NCBI GenBank assembly: GCA_964419225.1
Contig: CAYQPF010000081.1
Location: 1 to 22,992 of the forward strand
Origin: CAYQPF01 sp964419225
GTDB taxonomy: Bacteria > Cloacimonadota > Cloacimonadia > Cloacimonadales > CAYQPF01
Length of the DNA: 22,992 nt
Direction of reading: 5' to 3'
The notes under the pieces: model-generated
Told to the model about the DNA's origin: nothing
The model's input: the letters and a program-made list of their open reading frames with translations, nothing else
Database searches by the model: none
Shown: piece by piece, positions 22,818 through 22,992 of the stretch
Position numbering within the stretch: position 1 is the stretch's first letter
How the letters are laid out: each line of letters begins with the position of its first letter
Program-made: the position numbers and the translations under genes

Positions 22818-22849
22818 AGAATAGTTGTTAGTTGTTAGTTGTTAATGGA
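22815..22849 (+). repeat. Heptamer array starting at the SDR stop codon
   Basis: From the TAG stop the units are TAGAGAA, TAGTTGT, TAGTTGT, TAGTTGT, TAATGGA. A stop codon recurs at 22815, 22822, 22829, 22836 and 22843, in all three frames. TAGTTGT is the same unit used after the Rh channel gene. Confidence 0.8.
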
Positions 22850-22852
22850 TGA

Positions 22853-22915
22853 AAGGAAGAGACGCTTAAAAGAACGCAGATGACGCGGATCTATCTGATA
22901 GGCTCAGATCAGGAA
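22853..22915 (+). repeat. Partial copy of the composite intergenic repeat
   Basis: GGAAGAGACGCTTAAAAGAACGC followed by AGATGACGCGGAT and GGCTCAGATC matches the GGCGCTTAATAGAACGC / GATGACGCTGAT / CACAGAT modules of the 17645 unit, in the same orientation and again next to a heptamer array. The rest of the window to 22992 shows no gene. Confidence 0.65.
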
Positions 22916-22992
22916 AAGTATCAAGGAATTGAAATTTAACCCGAACTGTGCAGTAGAATCTTTACAATCTGGCTGAAGCTAGTGAATTTGAA

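Overview
This 23 kb, AT-rich window looks like chromosome from an uncultured, anaerobic, Gram-negative bacterium of the Cloacimonadota (WWE1) / FCB type. That placement is inferred. It rests on two secreted proteins with FlgD-like C-terminal sorting domains (YPNPFNPST and YPNPFSAST, each ending in Lys), GLUG/beta-helix adhesin architecture, families of paralogous barrel-like outer-membrane proteins, and spacers filled with degenerate short repeats. I saw no rRNA, tRNA, CRISPR array, IS element or phage gene.

Layout. 1-941 (+): the 3' part of a TPR protein and a small lipoprotein. 1339-8073 (-): a SWIM zinc-finger protein lies downstream of three paralogous secreted beta-rich proteins, the middle one frameshifted, and a small barrel-like protein. 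8244-11492 (-): a 1082-aa surface adhesin with a sorting domain, followed by a clear intrinsic terminator. 11817-12968 (+): an Rh-type (Rhesus-family) ammonium/gas channel with its own terminator. 13340-17619 (+): a four-gene cassette of three paralogous exported proteins or lipoproteins, tightly packed, then a radical SAM/SPASM enzyme. 18037-19458 (+): an unrecognised cytoplasmic protein. 19720-21024 (-): a second sorting-domain surface protein with YD-like repeats. 21283-22817 (+): a nucleotidyltransferase-like protein translationally coupled to a short-chain dehydrogenase.

The most system-like element is the 13340-17619 cassette. Two of the three paralogs share a leader-like N-terminus before the export signal, a segment with two cysteines of fixed spacing (CAP[VL]FEHG[DE]GRG..GC) and nearly identical C-termini. 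The middle copy has lost the leader and the second cysteine. With a SPASM-type radical SAM enzyme next door, they may be large peptide-modification substrates that are later exported. This is a hypothesis.

The second unusual signal is in the spacers. Seven-base tandem repeats (TAG-TNNN type) begin exactly at the stop codons of several genes, in register with the stop. Because 7 is coprime with 3, the purest arrays place stop codons in all three reading frames just after the gene and, in two cases, just before the terminator. Related heptamers also sit inside a larger composite repeat of about 130 bp, which is tandemly duplicated at 17645-17904 and present inverted near 7260-7395.
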